Shown: positions 1 through 13,599 of the stretch, piece after piece
Layout: the number at the start of each line of letters is the position of its first letter
Position numbering within the stretch: position 1 is the stretch's first letter
DNA from: Himantopus leucocephalus
Taxonomy: Eukaryota > Chordata > Aves > Charadriiformes > Recurvirostridae
Direction of reading: 5' to 3'
DNA: 64,000 nucleotides
Assembly: GCA_003993805.1 (NCBI GenBank)
Contig: RSEF01000005.1
Coordinates: forward strand, 34,627,474 to 34,691,473
Made by a program: the position numbers and the translations under genes
The notes under the pieces: generated by a model
Databases searched by the model: none
Told to the model about the DNA's origin: nothing
The model's input: only the letters and a program-made list of their open reading frames with translations

Positions 1-1589
1 TTCCCCAGGCTTCCTAATCAATGGCTACTAAGAAATACTGAGGTAAATATTTCAGGGCATTTCTAAGCTGTCACCTCAACACAAGAAGGTTTAAGGAGCA
101 CGGTGAAAAAACGTGAATGGACTCAAAGTAAGCTACTATCAGAAAATGACTAAATTAAACCAAACAAGTTTCACTGATGACTAAACAGACTGCAGCGTGG
201 GCACTGATTTATCAGTTCTGATGACTCATACTGGGGCAATATAACCAGTTGTCCATCCAGGCAGGAGAAGTCACTATCCCCATGGCAGAGACAGGATGTT
301 CATTCCCCAGATGCTGCTGTTTATAACTAAGCATATTAAAATAAGTGCAATTAGTGGTCTTGCAAAGTAATACAGAATTTCATATCCCAGATTGGCTGAA
401 AGGTGATACGTCACCTCTTCATCCATACTGCTCAGCAGATGCCCCAGGAAAATTATCATTTAAATTCAACAAATATCATGAATCTTCATTACCAGATTGC
501 ACTGATTAAACCAGTCAAATTCTAAATGAATTCAATTAAATGGGCATAACTTTTGCACTACAGCTCAGTCCTCAGAAAAGAACCACTTGTTAATTAGAGT
601 ATTTACTGTTCTTTGTTTTTATTAACACTTGTTTAATTTGAAACTGAATAAACAGTAAGAAGTAAAGACCTTTTGTGAATTTTCATTAAAGGAACCAGTG
701 TGTGCCAAAAACATGTTTCTGAATACTCTTCAGGGGTAGGAAAGACTTCAGGAGAAGGTGGTAAACTAAGCTATCACTGATATTTTAGAATTCAGGGATA
801 AACACACACAGACAAAAATTTAACCAGGTGGACATGGAAAGAAGTGGGAGTTCCTAAGGGGTTTATTTCAGACCTTTTCCTAAATCAGAATTAAGTAACG
901 AGACACTTATTTTCCTTTTCTATACCCTTCAGATCTTGCTTATACACAGCTTTAAATGTCCTCCTTTATTATCTATGCATCCATAGATAATATCCATCTA
1001 TGTGTCTTTTCCCTGGTGACTGTCTGCCTCTGAAGAATACTGATTAAGATGAACTGTGTATGACTGCCCATTCTCAGCAGAAGCAAGTTTTTTACAATTT
1101 TTCACTCTAATTAAAGATCAGCTCGGGACAATCAACACTACTGCATGTTTTCATATTGAGATTTGAGAATTTGCTGGCTAGGACAAAATGTAACATTATG
1201 CTTTTGTAAATTTAGAAAGGACTGTCTCCTCTTGGTAGTAGAATTCTGACACACAGTTTTTGTGGGTCTTTTTTCCTCGATATAACATAAGGAAGTTGCT
1301 GGAGATATGGTTATTGCATTCCTTGTTTTTTTAAGTCATTAGCTACTCACCCAAATTCTTTTGTAGCAACAATCCTCTCTTGTTGCAATGAAGTAACTTT
1401 AGTTTGTATTAAAAAAAAAATAGAGCAGCTAAAGCTTTGGCTAATAATGAGTATTATCTGCCTGAAACCACGCTTGATTTGGAAGGTTTTGGCTATGGTG
1501 GTGCAAATCCCTTGACAGAACTTCAGCCTTTAGGTCAGTAGGGGATATTCAAGTTCCTTCATGATAATTGAGCATGACTCAGTGATTAA

Positions 1590-1612
1590 AGATGTCGGGT
1601 GACCCGACATCT
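1590..1612. repeat. Perfect inverted repeat, 10-bp stem, 3-nt loop
   Basis: AGATGTCGGG and CCCGACATCT flank a TGA loop. The stem has GC-rich inner pairs within AT-rich surroundings. No function is implied by sequence alone. Confidence 0.9.
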
Positions 1613-4600
1613 CTGGAGCTCTGCTACAGAAAATAAAGTCGCGGCCAGAAGTCTGTAAACCTACATACTTGTCTGTGTGTTTATTAATGTCATCCCTAGT
1701 GGCAAATGCAATATATAGTTTAAAAAAATAATGCTCTATTTTTTTAAACTGGATTTATAAAGTCCAAATGTTTGCTTAGAAATTAAACATTTTGGTACTG
1801 GGGCCTCTAGGATATGTTGGCAGTGGAAAAACTAACCTACACCAGATGGCAGAGGTTAAAGAAATACTATAAAATATGGCTTCTATTCATACAGTTCTCA
1901 GACAAACAGAACCCCAAGCAGAAAAAAACTGTGAAAGTGGAAAACCTTTTCATTTGCTTACATTTCTCTTTGCTACTCAGCAAACCTGAGAGGTATTGTA
2001 TCATCACGTATCAAGAAAGTAATATGCCAGATTGTTGTAACAGGTGGAATATGTTTGTTTGTAACACGTTGAATCTGAAATAAAGAAAGGACCAAAGTTA
2101 CTAAAGGTTCTACAAAAACATTTACAAAACGTAAGTACCTAGGTTTTGTACCTGCAAAGCTTACTGCATAAATGAGAATTTGGGACAATAGCTCCATTTG
2201 CACACAAAATATAAAAATTAAACTCTCAGTTTTTTACATGTTCAGTTAATTTGGCGAGGTGAACATGTAAGCTAAGGAGATAATTCTCCATTAGCATTTT
2301 TAATTAACCATTTCATAAATATAAAGGAGAGCAATTTTTATCTAGACTTCATCCTATTTTATCGAAACCGTATCATCTCTACACTGCATCCTTATCTTTG
2401 TATTTGTTTCTAAAGCTTCTTAAAATCACAACTGTTTTGTAACTTTACTTCCATGTACTTTACTTACATAGCACTTGATGAATCTATTATTTTTATAATA
2501 TAAATGCATTCTTATAATAGAAATACTTCTTGTATATTTTTTGTCACTTCAAAAAATCCACTTTGAACCCCAATCTGTAAAGCAAAACGCGCGATATAAC
2601 CCATTTTCTTATCATATATGTAGTCATGTGACGTTTAAAAAAAAAAGAGAGGAAAAAAACTGATGTGAACTTGGGCACAATGGACCATGCTGTCAAAAAT
2701 ATTCAGTTGTCAAAAATGCAGATGGCATAAAAGCACAGAAACAGATCAGATTTTGGAGGTTTTTTTTTTTTTTTAATAGGAGCTATTGTGTGGATTTTAA
2801 AAATTTGTTAGGTGCCTAAAATGTGGGTGGGTAGCCAGTAAGGTCTTCAAGGATATCTAAATACTTCTTGAAAATCCTGTTTATGTGAACAGTTAGGTAA
2901 TTAATACCTTGAGAGACATAGTCCAATGTCTGAGATAGAAATAAATGTTCTCCCATATAAACAGTGGTTAAAAAGGAAAACAGCAAGGTGTCTGAGGAGG
3001 GAAAACCTCCCTGAAGTCTGGTCCTTTTCCCTAAAAAAAAAAAAAAGGTCAAAAAAAAAAAAAGGCTGAAGCAAATGGAAAGCTCTGCACAATGAAAACA
3101 ACTACTAAGCAGCTCTTGAGAACATTCTGTAAAGGTTTTATGTATTCAAAGTTTCTAAGCTACAAGCTCATTACTAATGAAACGGCACTACTAAGGGCAT
3201 TCAAAATGACAATTAAGATCGGTAACAAGCTACCTGGCCAATCTCAAGGGTTCAGCTTGAGGCAGGCTCTTCTGCCTTTTCCTTCCTGAGCAGTTCCCAA
3301 GAGACAGAGAGGAATCTTGACATTCAGAAAGTGCTTACAACTACTACGACTGTTTCCTCCTTCTGCCCACTCTATTTTTGCCCCTTTTGCCTGTAAGAGT
3401 AGTGGCATTTTGGTGTGAATACAAAGCCCCTTTGCGATGGATAGAGTCAGTGTTCATAATAAACTCATCTCTTATTGCTAGGCAACACTGAGCAATGTGA
3501 ATTTGTCACTTCTGTTTGGTGCAACTTTCGATTTCACCTCCAACTGTAACAATATAGCCTGCTATATTTTAGATGCCACTGTGGTTGGATGCCATCCCAG
3601 GAAAGATGTGAACTACTACTGACAGGGAGTGAATGACTGGCAATGGGCATAAGCAGTTTTTTGATTCTTAAGTCTTGACATATAATTAATTGTTAGATTT
3701 ATTCTTCTATGAAACTCATACTTCATGATTCCTACTTACTGACTGCCTTTTAGAAAAGGCAAATGGAACATACAAATTTCCAGTGAGGCAAGGTTTTGTT
3801 TGCCTGTTTACCTTTTTTCATATGATATTTGCTCCGTTCGTACTTTTCTGCATGGGCTGCCTTTTCGAGGGGTGGCTATACGTAAAATTCAGATCTTAAG
3901 TACTCTCGATCAAGTGAATGTCATTATTTCTAAGGCATATGCAATTATTTGTTTGAATAAATATGTTCCTTACCTGAAGAAATTAAGGTTCAGATTACAA
4001 TAGATGCTGAGCAACTCTTACGCACTGCCGAATACCCCCACACGATCACCAGTTGTCGAGGAGCTCAGATTATTGCAGGATGAATACTGTAGTCACAATT
4101 TTTTCCACCTGAAATGAAAACCCCCATTCAAAACAAAGTGAGTTTAATGCCGTTACATGCTATCTGGGCTTTTTTGATTACAGGACTAATAATTTTGGTT
4201 TTAAAATTCGTGTGTGATTGTCTAACCTGGCTACTAGGTCTCTGCTCTTTGGTCTTTGAAGAATTAGGTCTGTTTGGGGGTCAAAAAAGGAAAACTGAAA
4301 ACCAACATTGTTTCACTACCTTTGGCTAAGATATAGCTAGAAAGAGGGACAAATTTATACTTCAAATAAAATATACATCTTCTAAAAAATCATCATCATT
4401 ATCACCAGTCATTTCTCTGAATGTTTAGAAACATTTCACGACCACATTAACTACAGAAATATGCCAAACAACTGAGAATCTTAGTAATATTTTAGTCTTT
4501 GCATATTTTCACTGACTCACTGAAAACAAAAGGAGTTTCTGCAACTGTATGAATGAACTAGGGCATGTGCGTGTTCTTTTAAGAAAGGCCAAGGGTGCAG

Positions 4601-5724
4601 TTCTATTTTCTTAGCTCTGCTTTCATATTTATGTGTCTCATTTCCAGCTCATTGCTGATGCCTTAGTTGCACTATCCATCAACACTTTTATCCTCCTTGT
4701 TCCTCAAAAAGAACATAAAATCCTTTTTTATGTGGTGGTAATATTATTGCAAATAAAAGCAAATACCAAAATCTTTATTAGTCTGCCAAAATAATAAACT
4801 ATTTAATAAAAGCATGCTGTAAAAATAAGGTCATTTGCATCACTCAAGTTTCTTGCAGGAAATACAGAGAATTATTGGTCAAAAAGTACAAACTGACAGC
4901 AATTATTTCTGTTGTTGATCTAATGCCGCCTGAAAATGGGTTAAAAAATGCACTGAGGTTTTGCAAGTTTGCTGTCTTTAAATGTTTGTTTTTAATGCTG
5001 TTTCATACAGAGGAGCCTGGGAGAATCAGATTTTTCAAAGCTCTGCTTTTTCACCAATCTTCTCCATAATGGAAGAAGGAGAAACTAGATAGACCCTATT
5101 AGAAATCTTTACCGCAAAGCTCATAGTAACCTTCTGACTCCCATACTGCCACAAGCTTTATCATCCAAATATTTACTATTTTTATATTCCGTATTAATTG
5201 TATTTGGTTAGGATTTGTGTCAGCTTTAGCGACAGAATTTTTTTTCACCCTTTTCTTTTGTCATTCTTGCAGACAGATCAATGCAAAGCTTTTATTTAAG
5301 AAGTTTGTTAAATGTTTAAAGTTAGTCCAAATACGATTTTAAAATTATGTATCTAATGTCTGATCCTTTTTTCTTGTTGTACTACAAACCTGACCATTAT
5401 TTTCTCACTGCAGTTTCTCTCCCCATCTGGCAGTTCTGCAAATATGTTATTGATAGAGCGCAGAAAAATCAGTTGCCGTGGTGAGATTTAAACACCGCTT
5501 GTGATGTCCCTGCACACTTCCCCAAAAGAACCTGCATATAAATATTAAAAATAAGCTAATCTTATACACAATCTTATTCATGAGACACAAAGTATTTACC
5601 TTAATTGCCTAAATGTTAGGGACTGATCTTTGGAACAACTGAGTTAAAAGGTTTCTGAAAAGACTCTTTTTTTATGCTTATTTCAATGATGTTTTGTAAC
5701 TTAACCAGTTGTAAACCCCTATAA

Positions 5725-5912
5725 ATCTCAAAATACTCTGCAAGGTATAACTATGCCCACTTTACAGACAGAGGAACAGAAACAAAGAGCAGCTGAAGTT
5801 GCATGAACGATTGTGCAATGATCAACAAGTTATTGACCAGAGAATAAAATTCCAAGATTCAGATCACTGGTGCTGACCCAGTATTTTTGGGCTCTATTGC
5901 CTCTGCTTCTTA
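5725..5912 (+). repeat. Probable ancient MIR-type SINE remnant
   Basis: The segment keeps the order of the MIR core and 3' part. ACTATGCCCACTTTACAGAC corresponds to the 'cccattttacagatgagg' block. It is followed by GAGGAACAGAAACAAAGAG, a diverged 'gaggtcaca' part, and a GATTCAGATCACTGGTGCTG block like the 'gattcgaacccaggtctg' part. Divergence is high, as expected for an old amniote insertion. The boundaries are approximate. The match is from a recalled consensus, not RepeatMasker. Confidence 0.6.
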
Positions 5913-6894
5913 AGCGCAGTAGAGATGCTCCGCTTATTTAGAGGATGAGACCTGTAGAGAGATGAAATATTTAAAAAATACATTATATATATTGAAATGA
6001 ATACTTCATGGAGCCCTGTTAGTATATTCAATCATGCTTTAAACCATAAACCAGCCAGGAGTTATTCTCCTTGCTTCACAGACTGCAGACTGCTGAAAGC
6101 TGAATTAACTCTTCTATGAAATAATGTTTAGGATGTCATGTGATTAGCGCAGGGTAGATAAAAAGCATGTATGTTAGGAATGGCACTTTTTTAATTCTGC
6201 AGGTGTGGAAATTTGGTATTTGCATATCTTAATAGGTTCAATAACTTGAAGGTTTTGTCTTGCAAACACCTGAGCTGGGTTACACATTCTGGTAAAGTCA
6301 CCCATATGTAGCTAAATCACTGTTTTCCAAAGTTGACTTGTTTGGATACTGCACACAGTAACAGCAGTTGCTGGCGTAACAGCTCCCAGATATATGCAGG
6401 ACTGTGTACTTCAGCAGGAAGGTGTTCAAGTCTTAAGAGAACCGTACAATTGAAATACAGAACATGTACACCAGTTTCAGAATACTCCACCATTAATCAG
6501 CGGTACGGTTTAAATTAAAAGCACTTGCATTGTATGTGCTTGGTATTTATTGGGATTGCTATGCTATGTATACATCATTAAGACAAACTGTACAGATGGG
6601 ATTTTAAAAGACTTAGATAATTTTATGAATGTTAATTAGAGCTTTGTCTATTCAGGCTGAGATATGTAATAAAGATATCACCAAATCACATTTTTAAGAA
6701 TATTATAGCTTGCATTACCGGTAAAACTCAGCAGATTTGCAAAGGTCTTTTAAGGATTATTTCTGAGCTGGGTTGCTTAGGCACAAGAGAACTAAGTAAA
6801 TTGTCAACAGTGAAACAAATCAGAGGAAGATTCCTGTAGATAATAATTTGTGACTGAAAAGACTATAGATTATTAAAATTCCCTTCAGCTTTTA

Positions 6895-6958
6895 CAAAAA
6901 AAAAAAAACCCNAAAAAAAAAAACCCAACCAACCAACCAACCAAATAAACAACCCAAA
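6895..6958. repeat. A-rich tract with (CCAA)n microsatellite and assembly N
   Basis: Runs of A surround an N at 6912 and lead into four to five CCAA units at about 6924-6944. This could be a decayed poly-A/poly-T junction of a retroelement or only a microsatellite. No element body is recognisable beside it. Confidence 0.75.
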
Positions 6959-9008
6959 CCGGGCAATGGCAACAAGCAAACTGAAATTAATATCCACGCA
7001 GCAAAAAACAGGGACAGCTGTCCCTCTGGGTTAAGGGCATAGGTGATTACAGCCAGAGAATCTGTGAAACGAACCCATGGTTCACAACCTGGCCTTTCAA
7101 GTAAATCTCTGCAGATGGATGGTACGCTTCTGCTCGTCTCAGCTCTTATTCCTGAAGTTGTAACAATTCTGTAATGTTATTGCAGTAATAGAATGACTGC
7201 AAAACTGTATGCTTTTTAAAATCATAATGTTTACACTAAGACCAGAGACCAGGTGTCCTGGGTTTTGTCTTTGCCCAATTTCTCAGGCATTATAGAACCA
7301 ATGGGACAACTAGAAGAGATCTTTTTGTTCCAAACCGGTTCTTATCAAAATAGTAATCGGAAGTGGTTTTCAGACTCTTGAGAAGTATTTCTTTACTTCA
7401 AAGCTTAAACAACATTAAAGAAAGCATACAGACAAAGCAGTGTTGGAAAGGAAGTAACATGCCCTTATTTTTAGCACTTGCCCACTTGTCACTCTTAAAC
7501 TCTCATCTGCCTTTCAAATGTAGCGTAATCTAATTTTTATGCATACTGTATGCTCGTACAGACAATTTCCACATTTCAGAGTATGTCGAGTTTGGTACAG
7601 GCTTTTGTACTTTTCCTTAACCTGTTTCAGAAATAGCACTGTCACCATTTGTCTCAGTAATGTATAGGATGATGGAAATTGACATTTTTCTATATAGAAG
7701 AGAAAAGAATATTAGTTTTATCAAAGACTAGATCCCCTCTCCCCCTCCAGTTAGATTTGAATTTGGTCACTTTAGGGCTTACTGTGTAGGATGATTTTAA
7801 GCAATGGTCCCTGTGGTTGCAGGCTCTATCACCTAATAATTGACCATGACAGGAATTATATGTCCAAAGCCAAGGGGTAAAGTGAATAGCATATGTCAGG
7901 GTCAATTATAAGGTGGAAGACCCTGCAACAAAAAAGACTGCACTGATTAGAGCATGATGTTGACATGGGAGCTGATGCTTCAGTGTTATTTCAAAGGGCA
8001 CTGTCACAGCCACCCTTCCTTGAGGTCTCAAAATCAGAGGCGGATTATGTCAGTGGTTTATACTACACATGATGTAATAAAGTTCAACGGGACACCGAAA
8101 GTTACAATTGATTTGTTGCTTTTTTGCAGTGATAAAATGCTTTATCTGTATCACTCAAAATTAAGCTCGCTACTCTGCTAATTAGGTCAAAACAGCTCCA
8201 TACTTACTAGATTAATTCTCTCTTGAAAAATCTGTGAGATGAAAAGAGTATTAAATATGACAAAGTTAAAAACTGTTTTGATTGCTAGTTATTAACATTA
8301 TTTGTCCTGACAAAATTGAACAGAATAGGAACAATGGAGTAGAGAGAAAATAGTCCTTTTTATTACTTAAAGCTATGTTATAAATATTTTATGATACAGG
8401 AAGATTTCTGCAGTGAAACAAATGGGCCAAAAAAGCTGCTGTTTGCTTATTCCCCTGAAACTTCAGCAGCTTTAACCTACTTGAATGTTCTTAATCAGTG
8501 ACGAACCGCAGAACCATTTAGTAAATGAGTAATGGCCCCAAATTATATACCACCACAGTAAGATACTATAGTTCATTTTTAGATTTTCATTGCACCAGTT
8601 ACATTTTCTGACTCTTTCCTTTGAAAGCTTTCTCTAAATTTCTGCGTCTCTGTAAAAATATCCCAGTCATTTCTGCCTACAAGATCCCAGCGGTTTAGCT
8701 TATGATGATGGAGAAGATACTGTAGCTTAACCTCATTAACTAGATAGCTAATTTCTCTCTGTTCTCATGGGTGATTATCCATCACCACATTTTTCCTGAG
8801 TGTTTTGCAGCCATCAAATAGATGGCTAACTCCCAATACATTAAGCCTATAGTGTTTGACTAAGTTGTTGCATGATGAACACATTATAGGGATTATTGAG
8901 TCTAAAAGATCTTTTTCTTCTCTAGAACGGTTAATAGGAGCTCAGAGTCTCTAACATACAGAAAAGCTCCAAAATTTCCATCTTCAGTCTTCATCAGAAG
9001 CTATTAAC

Positions 9009-9033
9009 TGTGAAGCTATATTATAGCTTCACA
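9009..9033. repeat. Perfect inverted repeat, 12-bp stem, 1-nt loop
   Basis: TGTGAAGCTATA and TATAGCTTCACA are exact reverse complements separated by one T. This is the longest perfect short hairpin I found. The one-base loop makes a microRNA-type precursor unlikely; a cruciform or a chance palindrome is more plausible. Confidence 0.9.
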
Positions 9034-10952
9034 AAAAATGTGTCATGTTAGATAACAGGGACTTGGTTTTGAACCTTGTACATGTACTTTACAATAAACC
9101 CATCTCTGATCTACATTTGTTTCAAAGTAACATTAGAATATGTCTCACATTTGTTTTGTATTTAAAACTTCTGCAAATTAAAAAATTGAAATGGTTATGT
9201 CTAAAAAATCCATTTTTTTTTCTTTAGAAGTGAGAAAAAGACAGGAGGCTATAAAAGTTCTTTAACCTGTAACTCCAACATCCATGCTTAACTTTTCCAT
9301 TGCAATCAAAATAGATGTAGGTAGACTAGAAACTCCTTTGGTACTACAGGCTTTCTGGTGAGCTGGAGGCGCTCAGACTTTTTTTTTTTCCCCCTGAAAG
9401 TGCAGAAGGACTTCATATGGGGAAAAATACATTAAAATCCCATGGATTAAGCTGAACAGAAAAAAGGTAAATGAAGGATTTTGCCAGTCAAACTTGACAG
9501 TTTCTGTCGGTGGTAATTACTGTTAGTGCTTTTACTAATAAAGTAAAAATTTCAAACACTGAAAACAGATCTAGTCAAGTGAAAAAACAGTTCAGCTGCC
9601 AGTGAATATTAATTTTAGCTTGCGCTAGGGCCTCCTGGAAATGGAAACAGACTGGTCATTTTGATGGAGGCACGACCTTATAAGGTTAATTTTATACTTT
9701 TGACTCACTGAAGATTGGTAGATTGATCAGTGAAAACTAAGTTCATCCAAAGCTTAGAAAAACTGGCATCACATAAGGGCCATTACCTATCAGTCGAGAA
9801 TTTATACAATGCTCTCTTAGGCTAAATTCTGTTTCTGTTGCAGTGGTTCATAAATACAGGTCGGAAAGTCTTCTATTTCATGGTTCTGCAGAAACAAGTC
9901 AAATCACCTATGAAAATGACTAGCCTTGTCTTATCAGAACTAGGAACTACAGGATTAGCTGTATATATTTTTAGTAGTGTTTGTACAGAGCACTTAAAAG
10001 CAAGAAGCCCACAGGCCTGGTAAGTCATCCTTCGTGTACAGCACTGATCACCAGGGCCATATCTGTGTCAGTGGCTGGAGACAGACCTGAAGTCACTGCA
10101 TGCTCCTTTCTGTCTAAAAAGAGGTGAACAGTGTGACGAGGTGTTCGAGCTAATCTTAGTAGGCTGTATTATCTTGGGCATAATGCACTGTTAGCATGGT
10201 TATGCAGCATTCAGAGCAAAGCTCTTTGTATCTGGCGAGCTTGAAATGTAGACAGAGTGACCTTGAGTCCTTCTACACCCGGATGGAGAGATACACCTCC
10301 TGAGAAATGCCTTTCATTCAGACTTTAGTGGTATGTCAATACATCTCATGCTTCCAAACCAGAAGGTTTTTTTCGCAAAATTTAATTCCAGTAAATCTCA
10401 TGGAAGAGTTGATAATATCCTGTTTACTGTGAAGTAAATGAAAATTCGGGGAAGCTGTCAATGACAGGCAGCTAAAGGAGCTCCACAGCCAGTTTCTCAG
10501 TTAAAAAGACAGAAGTATCCTCCTGTAGAATCTCAAATAATTTTTTCTGTACAACATAAACAGCTTTGGTTATTACCAGCAGCAAAAGTTCTGCCACCTG
10601 TTAGATGAGGGAACCACCTCTGACTGCAGGAGAGTCAGAGCAGGACACTAACGAGGGGCAATCACGGCACATTGCCAGCTACACCCATGAAAACCGTAAC
10701 ATTCCTGTTTCGGACTTACCATGGTAAGCAAAGGAGGAGACAATTTTCAAAATCTTTGTTTCAAAATAGAAATATTCTTCAAACATTACATCTGCTTTAT
10801 ATATGCAGTATTCCATTACTTACTGGTGATTATAATAGGAAATCTTTTAATTAAGAACTTCAGCAGTTCACCTTTAACTGCCAATCACTGGATAATTGGC
10901 CCTTTTCTAATAGGCACTGCAGCTCAGGTATGCTAAAGTGACTGTTTCTCAG

Positions 10953-10977
10953 AATAACTTACTGAAAGTAAGTTATT
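10953..10977. repeat. Inverted repeat, 10-bp stem, 5-nt loop
   Basis: AATAACTTAC and GTAAGTTATT flank TGAAA. It lies in intergenic AT-rich DNA and no associated gene or terminator context was seen. Confidence 0.88.
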
Positions 10978-13013
10978 TTTGGAACTCATTTATAAGAGAA
11001 CTTAATTAACTATTCCAGATCGTTAAGGATACTGCATTGCGTTTTTTAATCCTCTGACAGGTTCCTCCAGTTATATTAATTCATTATAATTATTTTCAAC
11101 TTCCTAGGCAGAAAAGGGTGAGAAAGAAGCGCTGAGCCATTGCCGGCTTTCTGTACAAAGTAGCCAGTACTTCCCCGAGAAGAAAGGCAGCTTTGGTGCA
11201 TTTTATTGTTTCAGCTGCTGCAGCAGTATAGCAGAATGTCTTGGGGCAATCAGCTTGAGAGATGATGCACTGCTTTTTGTCCACTGTCGTATGGCAGAAC
11301 CTTTTAAGAGCAGTGACACTACTCCAGTTATTTCATCAGGTGAGTGAGAGCGAACAGATTTTCTCACTGAATATATTCCAAATAATTTGAAAACAGCATC
11401 TTTTTGGGTAAAATACAGATTTGCTTTGAAACCCCACTTTACTAATTCAGTTTTGACATATTTCACAAATTCTGGGAGCCAATTCCCACTTTTTTATTTG
11501 TGCAAATAACTACTGATGCCTTCATCAAATGGAAGCAAAAATTCCAATCTCACTAGCAAATGAAGCAGACTTTGGTCCTGCCGTGTCATATGTAACTTCT
11601 ACTTCAAACAAGTCTGACTTGTAAGTGGAAATTTGTTTTTTGAAAGCTGTAAAACTGAACGCAATAGAACCATCTGCTGAAAAAACAGCAACATTGTATC
11701 AGAACAGATTAATAATAACAGACTATTGAGAAAATAGGAGACTTCAGAATTATTCTTTTCCAGATCTTCTAGCAATGCTACTTAGAAGAGTGCTTTACAA
11801 GTCTCTGAATATTTGTTATAAAGCAGTGTGATTAAAGCTACTGAGTTTATGGCCTCTCCATTTTCCAAAGCAGCAGAATAACTTATGTACATGATTTTTA
11901 GACTTTCCATGTATCACTGCTAAGTATTGTAAATTAAGTGTTCACAACTACTAGCTGAATTACACTTCCTTGTGATAATCAAAATTAAAAATATTTCATT
12001 CAAACCCAGAAAAGATAGAGGTGATGTATGACAAAATACTCCCCCCCCCCTTTTTTTTTTTTTANATCAAGTATCTTTGTTCTGCCTTTTTTGCAGTTCC
12101 TCAGAAGTGTGGTTATTTTCTACCAGTTCAGGTACTATGCACTCCATTCAATTTAGTAATCTCTGCTAAAATCTCTGAGTACACTGGATTTACAGTTTTA
12201 ATTCAGAACAGGCCTCCATTACGTTTCTGAGCCAAAAAAAGAAGCCCCAACCCCGCACCAAAATCCCTGCCCTTTCATCAGAATTTCACATTTAAGTAAC
12301 TCTCTTTCGGATCATCTAAGATGTTCTGAAGAGCAGAAATGGCTTTCTAAGAATTACACGTTAAGCCATCATCACTAAACTAGAAGGAAACCCAACCGTC
12401 CTGTAATTAAAATATTTTGTCTCATAACTGCTGGCCTGTGATGGCCAAAGCATCAACTGAGGATTTATTTTTTTAAAACGTGTTTTTTGTAATTACTCCT
12501 ATGCAGAAAAATCCATATTGTGATTAATACCTCTTCACAACTATTTATCAAGTAAGTTTTATACAGATTGTCACTTCTTAAATTTTCAAAAGTGTATTTA
12601 GGAAGGCATCATCACCTTCATAGCTGCCCATAATTATCTGCTCCTATTTTACAAGTTCCAGTGACTTACTGTACGAATCACATGCAGATTCAAATAATCT
12701 TAAAAAAAAGTGCTCTTTCAAACTGTTTCATGGGCTGTAAATAAAAAATCCTATATATTTGTCTCACAAGGCATTTATTTTGGCGTATTTATTGCTATAA
12801 ACAAAATGCTTTTTCTTAGAATATTTTGTTCTCCGTTTTCTTTCATCTTTTCTCTTCCTGGGAAGTTCAGACCCAACAATTTGTGTGCAAGGAACTTGTT
12901 TTTCAGAGGCTTATGCAAACCCTGATTGGTACAGATTGTTATATACCATTGTATCATACCACGTTACAGGGGGACAATAAGTTAGCACTTCAATGCATAA
13001 AACACACCCTCCA

Positions 13014-13430
13014 TCCCAGCCCTGAGGAACAAAGCCTTTTATGTTAGCTGCACTGGTCATGGCAACTAAATTCAACAGGAACCATGAATCAGAGCCCTGG
13101 TCACCACCAACATACAGGTTGGACCATCAACACCAACGGTGGCACCGCAGATTGAAGACACCGAGTGGATTGAAGGCACTGAGCCGGGGCATCGCCAAGG
13201 CTTGCCCTGAGGCACCGCACTTGTCCCCACTGACCCTGCACACCAGGCTCCAGCTGGGGTCAGCAGCCAAGCGCACACCAGGGGCTTCTTCTCCTCGTTT
13301 TGGACCCACAAGGCCCTTTGAATCAAAGCCTGGAGAGCCATGGTCCCTCAGATCACTGCTCAAAACACGGCCACAGCACCCCACAGCAATGCTTTTATCT
13401 GGTGGTATGACGCTCTTAAAGGTAGTCTAG
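13014..13430. other. GC-richer patch of unknown nature upstream of the CpG island
   Basis: Composition jumps from AT-rich to about half GC at about 13.01 kb and drops back for a short stretch near 13.43-13.5 kb before the true island begins. A 129-codon frame is open on the + strand (13041-13430), and 85-89-codon frames are open on the - strand. The translated products are rich in Pro, Arg, Ser and His without any motif I know. It could be a 5' non-coding exon of a divergent or upstream transcript, a transposable-element fragment, or the edge of the island. I do not call it a gene. Confidence 0.4.
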
Positions 13431-13599
13431 TGATACGGTTTCATCGGCAGAACTAACCCACAGGTTTCTTCTGTGACTTGGGATAATTAAAATTGTGTCT
13501 GGATTCAGAGACTGGGCACCCGGGTGAGCTTTTTGTCGATTCGGCCTGCAAACCTCCAGTGGTGTCTGTCGTACATGTTAACTGCAGGATCGCTCAGAA

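Larger units (their letters stand above)
1..13000. other. Intergenic region upstream of DPH6, no gene supported
   Basis: The stretch is AT-rich with many short homopolymers. All open frames are 92 codons or shorter, overlap on both strands, and match no family I recognise. I saw no tRNA, small nuclear RNA or microRNA precursor I could name. It holds one probable MIR-type SINE remnant (about 5725-5912), perfect hairpins at 1590-1612, 9009-9033 and 10953-10977, an A-rich/CCAA microsatellite near 6.9 kb, and N positions at 6912 and 12065. Confidence 0.7.

Noticed and set aside
274..459. 61-codon minus-strand frame with a hydrophobic stretch
   Set aside because: No splice signals, no composition change and no family resemblance. 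It is as expected for AT-rich DNA, where chance frames are rich in Ile, Leu and Phe.
4114..4329. 71-codon frame resembling a membrane segment
   Set aside because: The hydrophobic bias follows from T-rich codons. No promoter, splice signal or conservation evidence is visible.
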